Positions 61,678 to 64,000 of a stretch of DNA of 64,000 bases are shown here, in pieces; position 1 is the stretch's first letter; the number at the start of each line of letters is the position of its first letter. The stretch spans positions 55,316 to 119,315 of the forward strand of contig CANMKX010000014.1 in assembly GCA_947498595.1 (NCBI GenBank). Reading direction: 5' to 3'. The notes under the pieces were generated by a model, which saw only the letters and a program-made list of their open reading frames with translations, had not been told where the DNA came from and did no database searches. The DNA is from an uncultured Aquimarina sp. (lineage in GTDB: Bacteria > Bacteroidota > Bacteroidia > Flavobacteriales > Flavobacteriaceae). The translations under genes were made by a program, and so were the position numbers.

Positions 61678-61705
61678 ATATATAGTTACCATGGTAACTA
61701 TATAT
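61678..61705. repeat. 28-bp perfect palindrome upstream of the methyltransferase
   Basis: ATATATAGTTACCA (61678-61691) is followed without any gap by its exact reverse complement (61692-61705), centred on CCATGG. It lies 56 bp before the methyltransferase start codon. Possible roles: operator of a dimeric regulator (controller-type), a methylation-sensitive switch, or an mRNA hairpin. No T-run follows, so it is not a typical terminator. Confidence 0.75.
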
Positions 61706-61761
61706 TTATGTTGTGTACCATTAAAAGAAGGATAAATATTAACCGATAATAAAAAAACTAA

Positions 61762-62826
61762 ATGGCTAAGAGTAATCAAAACAAAAACTTAACTCAAGCT
61801 AAGAAAAATAAAAAAGATGAATTTTACACTCAACTTTCTGATATTGAAAGAGAGTTAAAACATTATAGAAAGCACTTTAAGGACAAAGTTGTTTACTGTA
61901 ATTGTGACGACCCAAGAATTAGTAACTTTTTCCATTATTTCTCTTACAATTTCGAAAAGCTAGGGTTGAAAAAATTAATTACCACTTGCTACAAGAATCA
62001 GAGTATGGATTTGTTTAGTCAAAATGAATCAGAACAAGCCATATATCTCGAATACAATGGTGATAAAAACGGAAACAATGTGCCCGACCCAGAGGAGATT
62101 GGAATTGTTAATTTAAAAGGTGACGGTGATTTTAGAAGTCAAGAAAGTATTGAATTACTAAAACAAGCAGATATTGTGGTTACAAACCCTCCATTCTCTC
62201 TTTTTAGAGAATATGTATCTCAGTTAATTGAATACGATAAAAAATTCATAATCGTTGGTCATCAGAATGCAACAAAGTACACGGAAATTTTCCCTTTGAT
62301 AAAAGAAAATAAAATATGGCTAGGGTTCGGGTTTAAAGGAGGTGCAGGTCATTTCATAAATACTCAATATGAAGATTATGCTACTGCCGGTGACCATAGA
62401 GAAGGCATGATTAGGGTTTCAGGTGTTCATTGGTTTACAAACCTAGATATTAATAAAAGACATGAAGATTTAATTTTATTTAAAAAGTACACTCCTGAAG
62501 AATATCCAACTTATGACAACTTCAATGCAATAAATGTTGATGTAACAAAAGATATTCCAGTTGACTATGATGGTTTAATGGGTGTTCCAATTACATTTTT
62601 AGATAAATATAATCCTGACCAATTTGAAATTATTGGTTTAGGACAAGGCAATCTATACAGAGAACTAACACCTAAAGGATTAAGTCAAAAATTTGTAGAT
62701 GATTACTACAAAGCTGGTAATACAGGAAAAATAAAAGAAGACCATCCAATTCTAGCTTATTATGACAATAATGGTAACCCAGTTATACCATACATGCGAT
62801 TAGTTATTAAAAACAAAACATTATAA
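61762..62826 (+). CDS. EcoRI-family adenine-specific DNA methyltransferase
   Basis: A 354-residue N6-adenine methyltransferase related to M.EcoRI. The N-terminus KNKKDEFYTQLSDIERELKHY and the VVYCNCDDPRISNFFHYF segment (43-60) form the family-specific SAM region; the catalytic motif is NPPF (142-145) in ADIVVTNPPFSLF. Family blocks IWLGFGFKGGAGHF and YDGLMGVPITFLDKYNPDQFEIIG follow. The nuclease gene begins directly after its stop codon, so the two are one transcription unit. The target sequence is not predictable; GAATTC is only one possibility. Confidence 0.92.
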   Translation: MAKSNQNKNLTQAKKNKKDEFYTQLSDIERELKHYRKHFKDKVVYCNCDDPRISNFFHYFSYNFEKLGLKKLITTCYKNQSMDLFSQNESEQAIYLEYNGDKNGNNVPDPEEIGIVNLKGDGDFRSQESIELLKQADIVVTNPPFSLFREYVSQLIEYDKKFIIVGHQNATKYTEIFPLIKENKIWLGFGFKGGAGHFINTQYEDYATAGDHREGMIRVSGVHWFTNLDINKRHEDLILFKKYTPEEYPTYDNFNAINVDVTKDIPVDYDGLMGVPITFLDKYNPDQFEIIGLGQGNLYRELTPKGLSQKFVDDYYKAGNTGKIKEDHPILAYYDNNGNPVIPYMRLVIKNKTL

Positions 62827-63912
62827 ATGGATATACAACTTAGAGAAATCACTGTTCGAGATTTAACAGAAGATTTCGAAGATAATGAAGAAGCCGGTGT
62901 TATTGGTTTTAAGGGAGAATTAGACATACGTCCACCATATCAAAGAGAATTTATTTACAAGGATAAACAAAGAGATGCCGTAATAGATACTATTACAAAG
63001 GACTACCCATTAAATGTAATGTATTGGGCTGAAAAAGAAGATGGGAAATATGAAGTGATTGATGGTCAACAAAGAACCATTTCAATTTGTCAGTATGTCA
63101 ATGGTGATTTTGCATACATGTTCAAGTATTTCCACAATTTGCAAGAAGATGAAAAGGAGCAAATTTTAAACTACAAACTCATGGTTTATGTATGTAGTGG
63201 TTCAGATAGTGAAAAACTTGAATGGTTTAAGACAATTAATATTGCAGGTGAGAAATTAACAGAACAGGAATTAAGAAATGCCGTTTATTCAGGTACATGG
63301 GTTTCTGATGCTAAAAGATATTTCAGTAAAAACAATTGCGCTGCATATGGTATAGGTAGCGATTATCTGAATGGCTCACCAATTAGACAAGATTACTTTG
63401 AAACTGCAATAAAGTGGATTTCTAAAGGGAATATTGAAGTGTATATGTCTCAACATCAACACGACCCAAATGCAAGTGCCTTGTGGCGTTATTTTCAAGA
63501 CGTAATATCTTGGGTAAGTACAACATTTACTAAAAAACGCACTAAGTTTATGAAAGGTGTGGATTGGGGTACTCTTTACAATCAATATAAAGATGAAATA
63601 TTTGATACCAAGGAATTGGAGTCTGAAATAGCAAAATTAATTGCGGATGATGATGTTCAAAAAAAGAAAGGTATTTACCCATACGTTTTAACTAGGGATG
63701 AAAGACATTTAGGTATTAGAACATTTTCTGATTCTATGAAGCAAAAAGTATACGAGAAGCAAGATGGTATTTGTGTCGAGTGTACGGAACATTTTGACAT
63801 TGCTTTTATGGAAGGTGACCATATTACACCATGGCACGAAGGGGGAAAGACAATTGAAGAAAATTGTCAAATGCTTTGTAAAGATTGTAATAGAAGAAAA
63901 AGCGGAAAATAA
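62827..63912 (+). CDS. DUF262 and HNH endonuclease-domain protein
   Basis: A 361-residue protein. Residues about 5-240 are a DUF262 (GmrS/ParB-like) domain with the DGQQR motif at 79-83 and PPYQRE at 36-41. Residues about 295-361 are an HNH nuclease: zinc pairs CVEC (316-319) and CKDC, GDHITPW with Asp331-His332, and a closing NRRKS. DUF262 proteins of the GmrSD type use NTP hydrolysis to cut modified phage DNA. Here it starts directly after the methyltransferase stop codon. It is either the restriction enzyme of a new two-gene system or a modification-sensing nuclease. A terminator lies 60 bp downstream. Confidence 0.88.
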   Translation: MDIQLREITVRDLTEDFEDNEEAGVIGFKGELDIRPPYQREFIYKDKQRDAVIDTITKDYPLNVMYWAEKEDGKYEVIDGQQRTISICQYVNGDFAYMFKYFHNLQEDEKEQILNYKLMVYVCSGSDSEKLEWFKTINIAGEKLTEQELRNAVYSGTWVSDAKRYFSKNNCAAYGIGSDYLNGSPIRQDYFETAIKWISKGNIEVYMSQHQHDPNASALWRYFQDVISWVSTTFTKKRTKFMKGVDWGTLYNQYKDEIFDTKELESEIAKLIADDDVQKKKGIYPYVLTRDERHLGIRTFSDSMKQKVYEKQDGICVECTEHFDIAFMEGDHITPWHEGGKTIEENCQMLCKDCNRRKSGK

Positions 63913-63922
63913 AAACGGCACA

Positions 63923-63940
63923 CAACAATGGTAATCGTTG
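63923..63940 (+). other. Short hairpin after the nuclease gene
   Basis: CAACAAT (63923-63929) and ATCGTTG (63934-63940) pair with one mismatch around a GGTA loop, 10 bp past the stop codon. It recalls short hairpins seen after accessory gene cassettes, but one copy proves nothing. Confidence 0.35.
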
Positions 63941-63971
63941 CACAAGCTAATAATTACAAAATATAAAGGAG

Positions 63972-64000
63972 AATAAAAGCCTTTTTAAGAGGCTTTTATT
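63972..64000 (+). terminator. Terminator of the methyltransferase-nuclease unit
   Basis: AATAAAAGCCT (63972-63982) pairs with AGGCTTTTATT (63990-64000) around a 7-nt loop. The stem ends exactly at the window edge, so the following T-run cannot be checked. Confidence 0.72.

Noticed and set aside
1..64000. CRISPR arrays, rRNA, tRNA, transposases, integrases
   Set aside because: None seen on reading through the sequence; no regularly spaced repeats and no recombinase frame were found. A tRNA scan was not possible here.

Overview
The window is AT-rich DNA from a member of the Bacteroidota, almost certainly a (probably marine) Flavobacteriia. The signs are: a PUR-alpha/DUF3276 protein, long-form NusB, leucine dehydrogenase, TonB-dependent receptors with an N-terminal carboxypeptidase-D-like domain, lipoproteins with Cys-Ser-(Asp)n after the lipobox, Bacteroidota-type promoters with a TAnnTTTG -7 element, and little sign of Shine-Dalgarno sequences. 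I cannot fix the genus. No rRNA, tRNA, CRISPR array or insertion sequence was seen.

Layout. 1-14 kb is mostly housekeeping: the edge of a probable M14 carboxypeptidase gene, DUF3276, an ABC exporter, leucine dehydrogenase, nusB, DUF1573, yajC, pepT, a TonB receptor with two lipoproteins, pyrD, a LysE-type exporter and HMG-CoA lyase. 14.3-59.4 kb is a very dense iron-acquisition island. It holds DUF4856-imelysin-HTTM-TonB receptor; a ferric-iron ABC importer; flavodoxin and ferritin; a hidden 48-residue Cys-rich ORF; a XusABC-like siderophore importer; a PchR-type AraC regulator; an eight-gene NRPS-independent hydroxamate siderophore operon; an imelysin/di-haem-protein/imelysin operon; and an Hmu haem system (hmuR-hmuY plus a separate unit of three small membrane proteins and the giant CobN-like HmuS). 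59.6-64 kb is accessory: an LCM-type methyltransferase, a divergent XRE regulator/SymE-like toxin pair, and an EcoRI-family adenine methyltransferase lying directly against a DUF262-HNH nuclease.

How it works together. I found fourteen copies of a 23-bp palindrome, TTATTTA-(N9)-TAAATAA, six with perfect arms. They sit on or beside the -7 elements of nearly every iron-related transcription unit, so a single metal-dependent repressor (Fur- or DtxR-type, not identifiable here) probably controls the island. The xusA and siderophore-decarboxylase promoters additionally share a pair of (T/A)GACG half-sites 21 bp apart, placed where the -33 element should be. This is the geometry expected of an AraC-type activator, and an AraC gene sits beside xusA. 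The simplest model is that iron starvation derepresses the island, and ferric siderophore sensed by the AraC protein then switches on both synthesis and uptake.

The most novel-looking items are the duplicated GNAT/NIS-synthetase modules (one fused, one split), the two-layer promoter architecture, the small Cys-rich iron-regulated proteins, the DUF4856-imelysin-HTTM-receptor operon and the methyltransferase/DUF262-HNH pair with a 28-bp perfect palindrome upstream. All product names rest on recognising sequence motifs by eye; no database search was run.
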